In this document: positions 8,891-17,171 of the stretch, one piece after another | Position numbering within the stretch: position 1 is the first letter of the stretch | How the letters are laid out: every line of letters begins with the position of its first letter | NCBI GenBank assembly: GCA_021414005.1 | Contig: JAIOPH010000013.1 | Location: forward strand, 1-64,000 | DNA length: 64,000 bases | From: Chthoniobacter sp. | Lineage (GTDB): Bacteria > Verrucomicrobiota > Verrucomicrobiia > Chthoniobacterales > Chthoniobacteraceae | Direction: 5' to 3' | The notes under the pieces: model-generated | Told to the model about the DNA's origin: nothing | What the model saw: the letters and a program-made list of their open reading frames with translations, nothing else | The model's database searches: none | Translations under genes and position numbers: made by a program

Positions 8891-10615
8891 TGGCTTGTCG
8901 ATCCGCCCGTCGCCGGTGAGCAAGCCGCTGTTCGTCAGCGTGCCCGTTCCGGTGATCCGCCCGGAGCCATTTTGCAAAACGATGCGCGCCCCGCTGGCAA
9001 CCGCCGAGCCAATACCACCGCTCAATGTTCCACCGAGGAGAATCTCCGCGCCACTAGCGATGCTCAACGCATTGCTCACCTCTATCTTCGCCCCAAAGGG
9101 CAAGCTCACCTGATCCCCGAGTGGTTCGCCTGCGCCGATCGCGAAGCCGCCAGCGCCCGTCACGGCCAGCGTGCCGGTGAAAAACTGAAACGAACCCTGA
9201 TTGACCAACGCCCCGACTTCCAGCCGCCCTCCCCCAAGGATCATGGTGGTGCCGCCCGGCACCGTCAGCGTATTCGTGATCTGCAAAGTTTGCGTCGCCC
9301 CGAGCGACGTGCTGCTTCCGAAGACCTGCCCCGCTCCGAGCGTCACACCGCCCGCTCCGGTGATGCCCACCGTGCCGCCGGACCAGCTAAAAGCCCCGCC
9401 CAAAAGCCCAGTGGTCCGCGTGAGACTGGCGGCGCGCAAAGTGCCGCCGGTCAGATTCAGCGCCCCGTTGCCCGTGCCTGCCACCACGGTCACGCCGCCG
9501 CTCACTTCGAGCGTGGCCCCACTCGGCAGATTGAGCTGCGCGTTCAGGCAGTTTCCGAGGCTCTGATCGCCGACAAAATAATTGCCCGTCACCCGCGTCA
9601 CGCCGCCGGTCAGAAACAGTCCCGCAGTGTTCAGGTTTTGGGTGTAGATCCCGAGATTCGCGGTGCCGCCGCTGACCTCGACCTTGCTGTTGGAACTGCC
9701 GAAATTGGCACCATTGGTGGACGCCGAGGTAAAAGTGCCGCCGCTAACCATCAGGCTTCCCCCCAGGTTGGTCGTCCCGACCGTCAGCGCGCCGCCGCCG
9801 GACACCTGCACCGAAGTTCCCGAAAAAGACCCGATGTCCAGCCCGCCAGCCGTCACCGACGACCCGACACCCGTCACCGCAAAGGTGAACGCACCCGGAG
9901 TTGGCATTTCCGACGCTCCCACATTGATGGTCCCGCTCGCGCTCATGGTGCTCCCGCTTTCCACGGAAAAGCTACCGGTTCCATTATATCCAATTCTCCA
10001 GTTGTTGGCCGTGATCGCCGCGCCGTTTTTCGCGACGAGCGAGTTGATTCCATAAACAGAACCTGAGCTGGTGATCTGTCCGCCATCAAGGGTGAGGAGG
10101 GCAAAGCCCGTGATCGAACCGCTGCCACCGAACGCGAGCGTCCCGGTGTTGCTTACGGTGAGCGCGCGATTCAGGGCCATCGCGTAGCCATTGAGACTCA
10201 CCAGCCCGCCGACGGTCAGCACGCCCGTACCCGCGCCGCCCCAGCTCTGGCTCGCCACGAGGGTGAGCGGGTTGTTGATCGTCACGATCGAGTTGCTGTT
10301 CTGCTGGATGCCATCGACACCCAATTGAATCTCCGAGCCGCCGAAGACGAACCCTGCCGCAGGTGCGTCGAAGCGCAGCCCGCGCGCGTTGGCCAGGCTG
10401 GGAAAGGTGGGGTTGGAAGTATTGGAATTGAAAACCGCCACGTCCCCGAAGCTGGGCACGGATGAGGCACTCCAGTTCGCATTGGTGAACCAACTGCTGC
10501 CGCTCATGGGATTCCAAAAGCGATCAATGGCCCTCGCCCGCGGCGCACTGGCGGCGAGGGCGGCGATAGACGCGGCGAGGATGGCGGGGCGGAGACGGAG
10601 CGACGTGATTTTCAT
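8009..10615 (-). CDS. PEP-CTERM beta-repeat surface protein, paralogue 1
   Basis: 868 residues from the ATG at 10615. An upstream in-frame ATG at 10771 would add 52 residues, but MKITSLRLRPAILAAS... at 10615 is a clear signal peptide, and the shared upstream element (10647-10688) would then lie inside the gene. The body is Gly/Ser/Thr-rich beta-helix-type repeat sequence with many GGTL/SGGT turns. The tail is VPEPGTAALLLGGLTLLGLLRRHRQ. Its 3' third is almost identical in DNA to the paralogue at 10768-13326. In the family such proteins are exported and sorted by an exosortase. Function is probably structural; no enzymatic motif is visible. Confidence 0.85.
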   Translation of the reverse strand: MKITSLRLRPAILAASIAALAASAPRARAIDRFWNPMSGSSWFTNANWSASSVPSFGDVAVFNSNTSNPTFPSLANARGLRFDAPAAGFVFGGSEIQLGVDGIQQNSNSIVTINNPLTLVASQSWGGAGTGVLTVGGLVSLNGYAMALNRALTVSNTGTLAFGGSGSITGFALLTLDGGQITSSGSVYGINSLVAKNGAAITANNWRIGYNGTGSFSVESGSTMSASGTINVGASEMPTPGAFTFAVTGVGSSVTAGGLDIGSFSGTSVQVSGGGALTVGTTNLGGSLMVSGGTFTSASTNGANFGSSNSKVEVSGGTANLGIYTQNLNTAGLFLTGGVTRVTGNYFVGDQSLGNCLNAQLNLPSGATLEVSGGVTVVAGTGNGALNLTGGTLRAASLTRTTGLLGGAFSWSGGTVGITGAGGVTLGAGQVFGSSTSLGATQTLQITNTLTVPGGTTMILGGGRLEVGALVNQGSFQFFTGTLAVTGAGGFAIGAGEPLGDQVSLPFGAKIEVSNALSIASGAEILLGGTLSGGIGSAVASGARIVLQNGSGRITGTGTLTNSGLLTGDGRIDKPVTNAAGGEIRGEAGKTLLFTRANGTNSGRINLLGGTVQFSQPLANGAAGQINGAGVLVFPTSPVPSSVFVTAPTAGLDNAGRLSFSGGDTQVYGTVQMLGGSRLIASGGATATFFDVFRHNGAEVKASAGSALVFFGEVRGGGSFTGTGTVYMEGGYSPGNSPAAVTLDTEVVFGDAATLTLELGGLTAGSGYDQLMLGANGSLALDGALVLDLINGFTPAAGDSFAVFDFAPGQLTGSFDEILFADALPSGLSFDTTQLTTTGRIGVVPEPGTAALLLGGLTLLGLLRRHRQ

Positions 10616-10646
10616 GAGGGCAAAGCAATGGTTCACCCCACTTCCA

Positions 10647-10688
10647 CGCGATCCGCCGCCGCGGATTACCGGATATCTCTGAAAAAGG
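10647..10688 (-). promoter_or_regulatory. Shared upstream element A (putative ECF-type promoter)
   Basis: On the minus strand: TCCGGTAATCC, then CGCG exactly 12 nt after GTAATCC, preceded by a T-rich run. It lies 32-73 nt upstream of the ATG at 10615. The same element with identical spacing occurs at 15143-15185, 22891-22929 and 23047-23077. I infer a promoter recognised by an alternative sigma factor; it does not resemble TTGACA/TATAAT. Confidence 0.5.
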
Positions 10689-10767
10689 TTCACCGCCGGG
10701 GACAGCACCGACAGCGGCAGGAACCGAGCGGCACACTCCGGTGACTGCTCCGATTGCTTCGCGCGCT

Positions 10768-13326
10768 TCATTGGCGATGGCGGCGGCGCAGGCCGAGCAG
10801 GGTGAGGCCGCCGAGCAGCAGCGCGGCGGTGCCGGGCTCGGGGACCACGCCGATGCGGCCGGTGGTGGTGAGCTGCGTGGTGTCAAAACTCAGCCCGGAC
10901 GGCAGCGCGTCGGCGAAGCGGATTTCATCGAACGCGCCGGTGAGCTGCCCCGGCGCGAAGTCGAACACCGCGAACGTGTCGCCCGCGGCGGGCGTGAAGC
11001 CGTTGATCAAATCCAGCACCAAAGCGCCATCGAGCGCCAGCGATCCGTTCGCCCCGAGCATGAGCTGATCGTAACCGCTCCCCGCGGTCAGCCCGCCGAG
11101 TTCCAGCGTCAGCGTGGCCGCGTCGCCAAAGACCACCTCCGTGTCCAGCGTCACGGCGGCGGGCGAATTGCCCGGCGAGTAGCCGCCTTCCATGTACACC
11201 GTCCCCGTGCCCGTGAAGCTCCCCGCTCCGCGCACCTCGCCGAAGAACACCAGCGCCGAACCCGCGCTCGCCTTCACCTCCGCGCCGTTGTGGCGGAAGA
11301 CATCGAAGAACGTCGCCGTCGCCCCGCCACTCGCGATGAGGTGCGAGCCCGTGAGCATCTGCACCGTGCCATACACCTGCGTGTCGCCGCCGGAAAAACT
11401 CAGCCGCCCCGCGTTGTCCAGCCCCGCCGTCGGCGACCCGCTGCTCGGCTCCGGCGAGGTCGGGAAAACGAGCACGCCCTCGCCATTGATCTGCCCGCCC
11501 GCGCCATTGGCTAGCGGCTGGCTGAACTGCACCGTCCCCCCGAGCAGATTGATCCGCCCGCTGTTCGTCCCGTTCGCCCCGGTGAAAAGCAGCGTCTTCC
11601 CCGCCTCCCCGCGAATCTCCCCTCCCGCCGCGTTCGTCACCGCGATCTCCACGGTACCGTCGCCGGTAATCAGGCCGCTGTTCGCCAGCGTCCCCGCGCC
11701 GCTCAGCCGGCCCGTCCCATTTTGTAAAGTCACCCGCCCGCCGCTGGCGATGGCCGATCCCGTGCCGCCGCTCGCCGATCCGCTGACGAGCAGATGCCCG
11801 CCGCTCGCCACACTCAGCGCGTTGCTGACTTCGAGCCCCGCACCAAACGGCAGACTGACCTGCGCCCCGAGCGGCCCGCCCGCACCGACGGCGACACCGC
11901 CCACGCCCGTCACCGCCAGCGTGCCGGTTTGAAATTGGAACGTCCCCTGATTCACCACGGCCGCCGTTTCCACCCGCCCTCCGGCGAGGGTGAAAACCGT
12001 CCCGCCGGGGAGGGTCAGCGTATTCGCGATCTGCAAAGTCTGCCCCGCCCCAAGCGCCGTACTGCTGCCAAAGACCTGCCCCGCCCCGAGAGTCACGCCG
12101 CCAGCACCGGTGATGGCAACCGTGCCACCGGTCCAGTTGAACGCTCCGCTGGTCCGACTCAGGCTCGCCGTGCGCAAAGTGCCGCCGGTCAGATTCAGCG
12201 CGCCGCTGCCGGTGCCAGCCAGCACTGTCACTCCGCCGCTCACCTCCAGCGTCGCCCCGCTCGGGAGGTTGAGTTGCGTGCTCAGGCAATTCGCCTGAGT
12301 TGGATCGCCCGCAGTATAGTTGCCCGTGACGCGCGTGGTTCCACCCGTAAGCGCGAGACCGGGAGCCGAATCGCCCTGCGTGTACGTGCCCAAATTTGCC
12401 ACCCCACCGCTGACGAAAACGCCGCCGGTCGCCGAGTGGGCATAGGTGCTGCCCGCCGTGAGCGTGCCGCCGCTCACGCGCAGGGTGCCTTGATTGTCGA
12501 TGGGCCCGACGGCCATCGAGGCACCCGTCTGAACGTCCACGCTTATCTCGCTATAACCGGCAATGGACAAAGAACCGGCATTGACTGTACTGCCGGTGCC
12601 TCGCACCACCAAAGCCACTGGAAGTCCGACGCTATTGACATCGATCATCCCGGTCACAGACAGGACGCTACCCCCTTCAATAATCTGCGTGCCCGCAATA
12701 TTGCCACCGTGGCGCCAACTCTGGACGTTTAGCGTCGCGCCGTTAGTCGCCAGGAGGTTACTGGGTGCATCCACTACCGTCCCTCCCACCAGCGCACCTC
12801 CATCAAGCGTCAAAAGGCTTCCAGAATGCACAATGATCGAACTCGAACCTACGGCCAATGTCCCCGAACTGCCCACGGTGAACGAGCGGTACACGGACAA
12901 GTTGGGCCCGGCGACTTGCACGAGGCCGCCAAAAACCAGCGATCCCGATCCACCGCCCTGGATGGTCGAGTTGCCCACGAGATTGACGGGGTTGTTGATC
13001 GTGACAGCGGAGTTACTGTCGTCGATAAGACCGTAGTTCAGTGAAATTGCCGCTCCCGAAAAATAAAACGTCCCGGCCGTGGAGGTGAATCTGAGGTCGC
13101 CCACCGTGACCGCGCTGGTGATTTCGGGGTTCGCGGTTAAGGAATCAAAAGCGGCGAAATCATACGCCCCCGGCACCATACCGCCGTTCCAGTTCGCCGG
13201 CGTGGCCCAGTTCACCCCGGTGCCGAATCCCGGATTCCATGTCGATATCGACGCCTCAATCCGGGCTGGCTGGGCGGCGAGAAGCAACGCGATGGACGTG
13301 GCTAGGATGGGACGGATAGTTTTCAT
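10768..13326 (-). CDS. PEP-CTERM beta-repeat surface protein, paralogue 2
   Basis: 852 residues. The N-terminus MKTIRPILATSIALLLAAQPARIEAS is a signal peptide. The next part (STWNPGFGTGVNWATPANWNGGMVPGAYDFAAF) is typical of the start of verrucomicrobial PEP-CTERM autotransporter-like proteins. A long beta-helix-type repeat body and the tail VPEPGTAALLLGGLTLLGLRRRHRQ follow. It is the tandem paralogue of the 8009-10615 gene, with a near-identical 3' end. The start lies 31 nt downstream of the stop of the HAF-repeat gene at 13358, so both are likely one transcript driven by element B at 15143. Proposed role: exported structural or matrix protein. Confidence 0.85.
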   Translation of the reverse strand: MKTIRPILATSIALLLAAQPARIEASISTWNPGFGTGVNWATPANWNGGMVPGAYDFAAFDSLTANPEITSAVTVGDLRFTSTAGTFYFSGAAISLNYGLIDDSNSAVTINNPVNLVGNSTIQGGGSGSLVFGGLVQVAGPNLSVYRSFTVGSSGTLAVGSSSIIVHSGSLLTLDGGALVGGTVVDAPSNLLATNGATLNVQSWRHGGNIAGTQIIEGGSVLSVTGMIDVNSVGLPVALVVRGTGSTVNAGSLSIAGYSEISVDVQTGASMAVGPIDNQGTLRVSGGTLTAGSTYAHSATGGVFVSGGVANLGTYTQGDSAPGLALTGGTTRVTGNYTAGDPTQANCLSTQLNLPSGATLEVSGGVTVLAGTGSGALNLTGGTLRTASLSRTSGAFNWTGGTVAITGAGGVTLGAGQVFGSSTALGAGQTLQIANTLTLPGGTVFTLAGGRVETAAVVNQGTFQFQTGTLAVTGVGGVAVGAGGPLGAQVSLPFGAGLEVSNALSVASGGHLLVSGSASGGTGSAIASGGRVTLQNGTGRLSGAGTLANSGLITGDGTVEIAVTNAAGGEIRGEAGKTLLFTGANGTNSGRINLLGGTVQFSQPLANGAGGQINGEGVLVFPTSPEPSSGSPTAGLDNAGRLSFSGGDTQVYGTVQMLTGSHLIASGGATATFFDVFRHNGAEVKASAGSALVFFGEVRGAGSFTGTGTVYMEGGYSPGNSPAAVTLDTEVVFGDAATLTLELGGLTAGSGYDQLMLGANGSLALDGALVLDLINGFTPAAGDTFAVFDFAPGQLTGAFDEIRFADALPSGLSFDTTQLTTTGRIGVVPEPGTAALLLGGLTLLGLRRRHRQ

Positions 13327-13357
13327 GGGTGCGGTTAATTGGATGGTGGGAGTGTTT

Positions 13358-15073
13358 TCAGGAGTCAGACGGACGCCCTTGCGCCCGTACCCGACGACGG
13401 CGCACCGCCGCGACGAGGAGCCCGGAGGCGGCGAGCAGCGCGGTGCCGGGTTCGGGCGCGGGGCTGGCGATGGCGAAGTCGCTGTTGTGGTTGAGCACCG
13501 CCCACGCGGTGTTGTTCACGGTGTCCACGCCCGCGGCGCCGAGCATGGTCACGGCGTTGAAAGTGCCGCCGTGAGCCGCGAGAAAGTCGTCGTAGGATTG
13601 CGTGTAGAAGCCCGCGAGCGCGCCCGCGCCGGTGTTGCCGAGGGTGGCGTCCTTCCACATGCTGTCGGCGGGGTCGCGCCAGTCGAGATGCACGAGATTT
13701 TCCGCGCCGAAGATGCTGAGCGCCGCGGCTTCATCATAGCTGAGCTGGAGGGTGAAGGTGTCCGTGCCCGTGCCGGAGAAGCTCACTACATCGCTGGCAA
13801 ACAGCGCCCCGGTGCCGATGCTGAAGGCGGACGTGACGTCGCGGTTTGCCCCGGCGGTGCCGCTGCGCAGCTTCAGCTCGGTGTGGAAGCTGCCGAGGAC
13901 GGGATCAATAGGAGTGGTTAGGGTATTGAAGTTCATCCCCCGGACGAATTTCACGTTGAGATTCGCCCCGCCGTTGCTCGCCGTGCTCAGCGGGGTGAGC
14001 GGAGTGAGGAGCATGGCGTGGGTGAGATTCCCGTTCACCGTCGAGTTGCCCACGATCTGGCCCCAGTCGTTGATCGCGTTGCCCTCGGAGTGGATGGAAA
14101 AGGTGGCCTCGGTCCCGGTACCGGCGGATTGGATGAGCGTCCGCAGGCTCTGCATGCCGACGCCGGGCGTGTAGAGAAAAGGTTTCTGGTCCGAGTTTCC
14201 CGAGAAGCCGATGACCTGTCCGGCATTATTCACCGCGTAGCCGTTGGTCTCGAAATTCGAGGTGAGCGAACCGAGATCCACCATGCCGGTGCCCGGCGTG
14301 TAGAGGAAGGCGTGCGTGCCCAGCCCGAAGCCGCCCGAGTATCCGGTGACCTGGCCGAGATCGTTGATGCCGTAGGCGACGCTGAAGTTATCCGGCCGGC
14401 CGGGGAAGGCACCGATGTCCGTGGTCACGCCCGTCACGGAGTTGTAGGTAAAGGCGTGGCCGACCTGGGGCGCGGTGCCGAAGATGCCTGCGCCGGTGAC
14501 GACGCCGGAGTTGTTGATGTCGTAGGCGACTGTCTGGGTGCTGGAAAAGCCCGGGATCGCGACGAAATTCCCGCCCCCGGTGGAGAGCGCCGCGCGGGTT
14601 TGCGAGACCGTCGATTGGCCGGAGAGTCCGGCGACGGCACCCGCGTTGTTCAATCCGAAGCCCTCGGACGCGAAGTTGCCCGCGATCGCGCCGAGCGTCG
14701 TATAGCCGCTGCCTGGCGTGTAGAGAAAGCCGACGTTGGCCCCGGAAACGATGGCGTTGCCGGTGACCTGCCCCAAGTCGTTGATGTCGAAGCCCTGGGT
14801 CAGCGTTCCGCCGGCCGGGACGCCGATGCTTTGCATCCCGATCCCCGGCGTCCAGACAAAGGCGGTGTTGCCGGAGGGGCTGGCGGGACCGGTGCCGTAG
14901 CCGGTGACCTCGCCGAGATTGTTGATCCCGTAGGCGTAGCTTTGCGTGTTTTGCCCCGGCAGAACGCCGAGGTCGGTGATGCTGTAAGTCACCGCGCGCA
15001 TCGGGGCCGAGGCGGCGAGCAGGACGGTGATGGTGCCGCAAAGAATGCGGAGGTGGGATGAGGTGATTTTCAT
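13358..15073 (-). CDS. HAF-repeat PEP-CTERM protein
   Basis: 571 residues from the ATG at 15073, where a signal peptide begins (MKITSSHLRILCGTITVLLAASAPMRA); an upstream in-frame ATG at 15178 would overlap the shared element B. Residues 30-350 hold about seven copies of a repeat like TDLG.(x)...YAYGINNLGEVTGY, matching the extracellular HAF repeat family, probably a beta-propeller. Residues 400-540 form a second beta domain. The tail PAPEPGTALLAASGLLVAAVRRRRVRAQ is PEP-CTERM with an unusually long basic end. It is divergent from the ECF sigma gene at 15420 across a 346-nt region and is the first gene of a two-gene unit. Confidence 0.85.
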   Translation of the reverse strand: MKITSSHLRILCGTITVLLAASAPMRAVTYSITDLGVLPGQNTQSYAYGINNLGEVTGYGTGPASPSGNTAFVWTPGIGMQSIGVPAGGTLTQGFDINDLGQVTGNAIVSGANVGFLYTPGSGYTTLGAIAGNFASEGFGLNNAGAVAGLSGQSTVSQTRAALSTGGGNFVAIPGFSSTQTVAYDINNSGVVTGAGIFGTAPQVGHAFTYNSVTGVTTDIGAFPGRPDNFSVAYGINDLGQVTGYSGGFGLGTHAFLYTPGTGMVDLGSLTSNFETNGYAVNNAGQVIGFSGNSDQKPFLYTPGVGMQSLRTLIQSAGTGTEATFSIHSEGNAINDWGQIVGNSTVNGNLTHAMLLTPLTPLSTASNGGANLNVKFVRGMNFNTLTTPIDPVLGSFHTELKLRSGTAGANRDVTSAFSIGTGALFASDVVSFSGTGTDTFTLQLSYDEAAALSIFGAENLVHLDWRDPADSMWKDATLGNTGAGALAGFYTQSYDDFLAAHGGTFNAVTMLGAAGVDTVNNTAWAVLNHNSDFAIASPAPEPGTALLAASGLLVAAVRRRRVRAQGRPSDS

Positions 15074-15142
15074 GGTGGCGCTACTTGGGATGTTTTTTTG
15101 CGCCGCCGCTCGCGGGTGCGAACGTGGCTTCCTTTGCTTGTT

Positions 15143-15185
15143 CGCGATCGGTCGTCCGGGATTACCGGAAATCTTCAAAAAAATC
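15143..15185 (-). promoter_or_regulatory. Shared upstream element B (putative ECF-type promoter)
   Basis: Minus strand: a run of seven T, then GAAGATTTCCGGTAATCC, with CGCG 12 nt after GTAATCC. It lies in the divergent region between the HAF-repeat PEP-CTERM gene and the ECF sigma gene, 70-112 nt upstream of the ATG at 15073. It is the closest match to element A: both share AGAT-x-TCCGGTAATCC and GATCGCG at the same positions. Confidence 0.5.
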
Positions 15186-15289
15186 GCCGTGAGGTAATCG
15201 GCTTGGAGCGTCCCACTCCGGTGGGGGATGAAAAAACCTGCGCGGTGAAAGCGTCAGACGTTCTCCGCCGCGACACGGTGAGAAAGAAT

Positions 15290-15419
15290 GCGCCGCTTCG
15301 GTTGCCACGGGGCGAAACGGGAGGCTTGCGTGATCCCTGCGGCGAAAGCAGGGTCGGCCCCGCTGACCGCTGACTGCCAAGCGGCCCGCCTAAACGACGT
15401 TTTTCACCAGAAAAAATCC
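15290..15419 (+). other. Structured leader of the ECF sigma gene (weakly riboswitch-like)
   Basis: The leader holds a perfect hairpin CCCTGC (15335-15340)/GCAGGG (15348-15353), and landmarks in the order GGTTGCC, AAACGGGAG, GTGATCC, GCCCCGCTGACCG. These recall the conserved core of cobalamin riboswitches. The expected B12 box and spacing are not clear, so I call it only a structured leader. A second GGTAATCGG occurs on the plus strand at 15193, without the CGCG partner. Confidence 0.25.
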
Positions 15420-16160
15420 ATGAACCGCGAGGCTGCATCCCACACCCCGAGCGACAGTCCCGCGCGCTTCGCCACCACGCGGTGGACGGTAGTGCTGCAG
15501 GCGGGCGGGGCGGGGCCGGCGCGCGATGAGGCGATGGAGATTTTCTGCCGGACTTATTGGTATCCGCTCTACGCTTTCGCGCGGCGGCGCGGGCTGTCGG
15601 CGGAGGATGCGAGCGACGTGGTGCAGGAATTTTTCGCGCGGATGCTGGAGCAGGGTTGGCTGGCCGGGGTGGAGCGGCGGGAGACACGCTTCAGCACGTT
15701 GCTGCTCACGATCTTTCAGCGGCACCTCGCCAGCGAGCATCGCCGCGCCACGGCGGAGAAACGCGGCGGCGGGGCGGCACTGCTTTCCATCGACCTCGCG
15801 CAGGCGGAGGCGTTGTTCGGCGCGGAGCCGGCCACGGGCGAAACGCCGGAGCGCATCTACGAGCGGCGCTGGGCGCTGGCGGTGCTGGATGCCGCGCTCG
15901 CGCGACTGCGCGCGGAGTGCCGCGAGGTCGGACGCAGCCGGCATTTCGACGCGCTCGCGCCGCTCCTTTCGCGGGAGCCGGCGGACGGCGAATACGACGC
16001 GCTGGCGGAAAAACTGCGGCTGACTTCGGGTGCGGTGGCCGTGGCCGTGTACCGGCTGCGTGGGCAGTTCCGCGATTTCGTCCGCGCGGAGGTCGCCGCT
16101 GGGCTCGACGATCCCACCCGTGTGCAGGAGGAACTCCAGCACCTCGCGGCATCGCTCTGA
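15420..16160 (+). CDS. ECF-type RNA polymerase sigma factor
   Basis: 246 residues. The N-terminal part TTRWTVVLQAG... IFCRTYWYPLYAFARRRG...EDASDVVQEFFARMLE is sigma region 2 (about residues 20-85). Region 4 is at about 185-225 (EYDALAEKLRLTSGAVAVAVYRLRGQFRDFV), a helix-turn-helix where a divergent TSGAVAVAVYRLR stands in the recognition helix. The TTRW and YPLYAFARRRG blocks are typical of the sigma factors that PVC bacteria encode near Ser/Thr kinases. It is divergent from the HAF-repeat PEP-CTERM gene and embedded in the PEP-CTERM block; a kinase of the usual partner type lies at 23090. No anti-sigma gene is adjacent. I infer it controls genes with elements A-D. Confidence 0.9.
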   Translation: MNREAASHTPSDSPARFATTRWTVVLQAGGAGPARDEAMEIFCRTYWYPLYAFARRRGLSAEDASDVVQEFFARMLEQGWLAGVERRETRFSTLLLTIFQRHLASEHRRATAEKRGGGAALLSIDLAQAEALFGAEPATGETPERIYERRWALAVLDAALARLRAECREVGRSRHFDALAPLLSREPADGEYDALAEKLRLTSGAVAVAVYRLRGQFRDFVRAEVAAGLDDPTRVQEELQHLAASL

Positions 16161-16202
16161 CCGGGAACACAGAACGCGGGGCGCGAAATGCGGCGCGGGG
16201 CT

Positions 16203-17141
16203 TCAGGCTCCGGCGGGGCTCCGCCGGCGGCGCAGGGCGAGGAGGGCGGTGCCGCCGAGCAGCAGCGCGGCGCTCGTAGGTTCAGGGGTTTGGACGACCA
16301 CGATGGCTTGCGGGTTATAGAGACCTGTGGCGAAGGTGCTCACCGTGCCGCTTGGGGTGATCTTTTTGATCACGCCGGACACGTTATTCGGGTCGCCGCT
16401 GTTCACCGCAAACAAGTTCACATCCCCATCAAAGGCCATCCCATTGGCACCCGTTCCGGTGGCAAAAGTGCTCATCGCACCGGCCGGGGTAATCTTGAGA
16501 ATCTCTCCGGCTCCGCTGTTATTCGCCGTATAGAGGTTTCCGCTGGCATCAAAGGCCAAGCCCGCGGCGTGAGAGCCACTTGGGAGCGTGGTAAAGAGAT
16601 TGATCGCTCCCGCGCCATCGATCTTGTCGATCCGGTCGTTATTGCCGTCCACCGCGTAAAGAGTTCCGTCGCTGGCAAAAGCCATAAAGCCAACATTTCG
16701 ACCCAGAGGAAAGTTCGCGAAGGTACTAACGGTGCCATCGGGCGTGATCTTGAAAATCTTGTCGTTGGCGAATGCCGAGAAATAAGGCATCGACGCGAAC
16801 AGATTGCCGCTCCCATCGAAAGCCAGTCCCACAGGATAGGGATGTGGCATTGAGGCAAAATTACTGACCACGCCGCCAGGGGTGACTTTGCTGATCAGGC
16901 CGAGGCTGAAATCGGCCGTGTAAAGGTTCCCCCCGCCGTCTCGCGCCAGTCCTATGGGATAGGAGGCCGCCGGCAGACCGGCAAAGGTGGTCGCGGTGCC
17001 GCCAGCATCGACCTTCACAATTGCTCCGGCGTAAGCGGCGATGGTGACATAGATTTCCTGCGCTTGGGTGCATGCGGACGCGGCGATCCATGCGCAGATC
17101 GCGAGAATCAGGAAGCTTGTTTTCGGTAATGAATGTTTCAT
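16203..17141 (-). CDS. NHL/SMP-30-like beta-propeller PEP-CTERM protein
   Basis: 312 residues with a signal peptide (residues 1-27, KTSFLILAICAWIAASACTQAQ). About six repeats of the form GLAFDGSGNLY-x-A...IxKITPxGTVSTFA follow, which is the NHL/virginiamycin-B-lyase-type six-bladed propeller. The tail TPEPTSAALLLGGTALLALRRRRSPAGA is PEP-CTERM. Propellers of this type bind ligands or proteins; no lyase catalytic residues can be confirmed. It is the last gene of a minus-strand group (18109, 17172, 16203) with gaps of about 20-30 nt. I found no copy of the GTAATCC element directly upstream. Confidence 0.85.
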   Translation of the reverse strand: MKHSLPKTSFLILAICAWIAASACTQAQEIYVTIAAYAGAIVKVDAGGTATTFAGLPAASYPIGLARDGGGNLYTADFSLGLISKVTPGGVVSNFASMPHPYPVGLAFDGSGNLFASMPYFSAFANDKIFKITPDGTVSTFANFPLGRNVGFMAFASDGTLYAVDGNNDRIDKIDGAGAINLFTTLPSGSHAAGLAFDASGNLYTANNSGAGEILKITPAGAMSTFATGTGANGMAFDGDVNLFAVNSGDPNNVSGVIKKITPSGTVSTFATGLYNPQAIVVVQTPEPTSAALLLGGTALLALRRRRSPAGA

Positions 17142-17171
17142 GGCTGCGGGTCTTAGTTCTCGGGTTGCGGT

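Noticed and set aside
8012..10066. A 684-codon plus-strand open frame opposite the PEP-CTERM paralogue
   Set aside because: Shadow frame of the beta-repeat gene; the opposite strand has a signal peptide and sorting tail.
8009..13326. A CRISPR array from repetitive sequence
   Set aside because: Repeats are coding, irregular and long; no short direct repeats with unique spacers were seen anywhere in the window.
15193..15208. A fifth copy of the shared element, directed towards the sigma gene
   Set aside because: GGTAATCGG is present but the CGCG partner at the fixed spacing is missing, so autoregulation is not supported.
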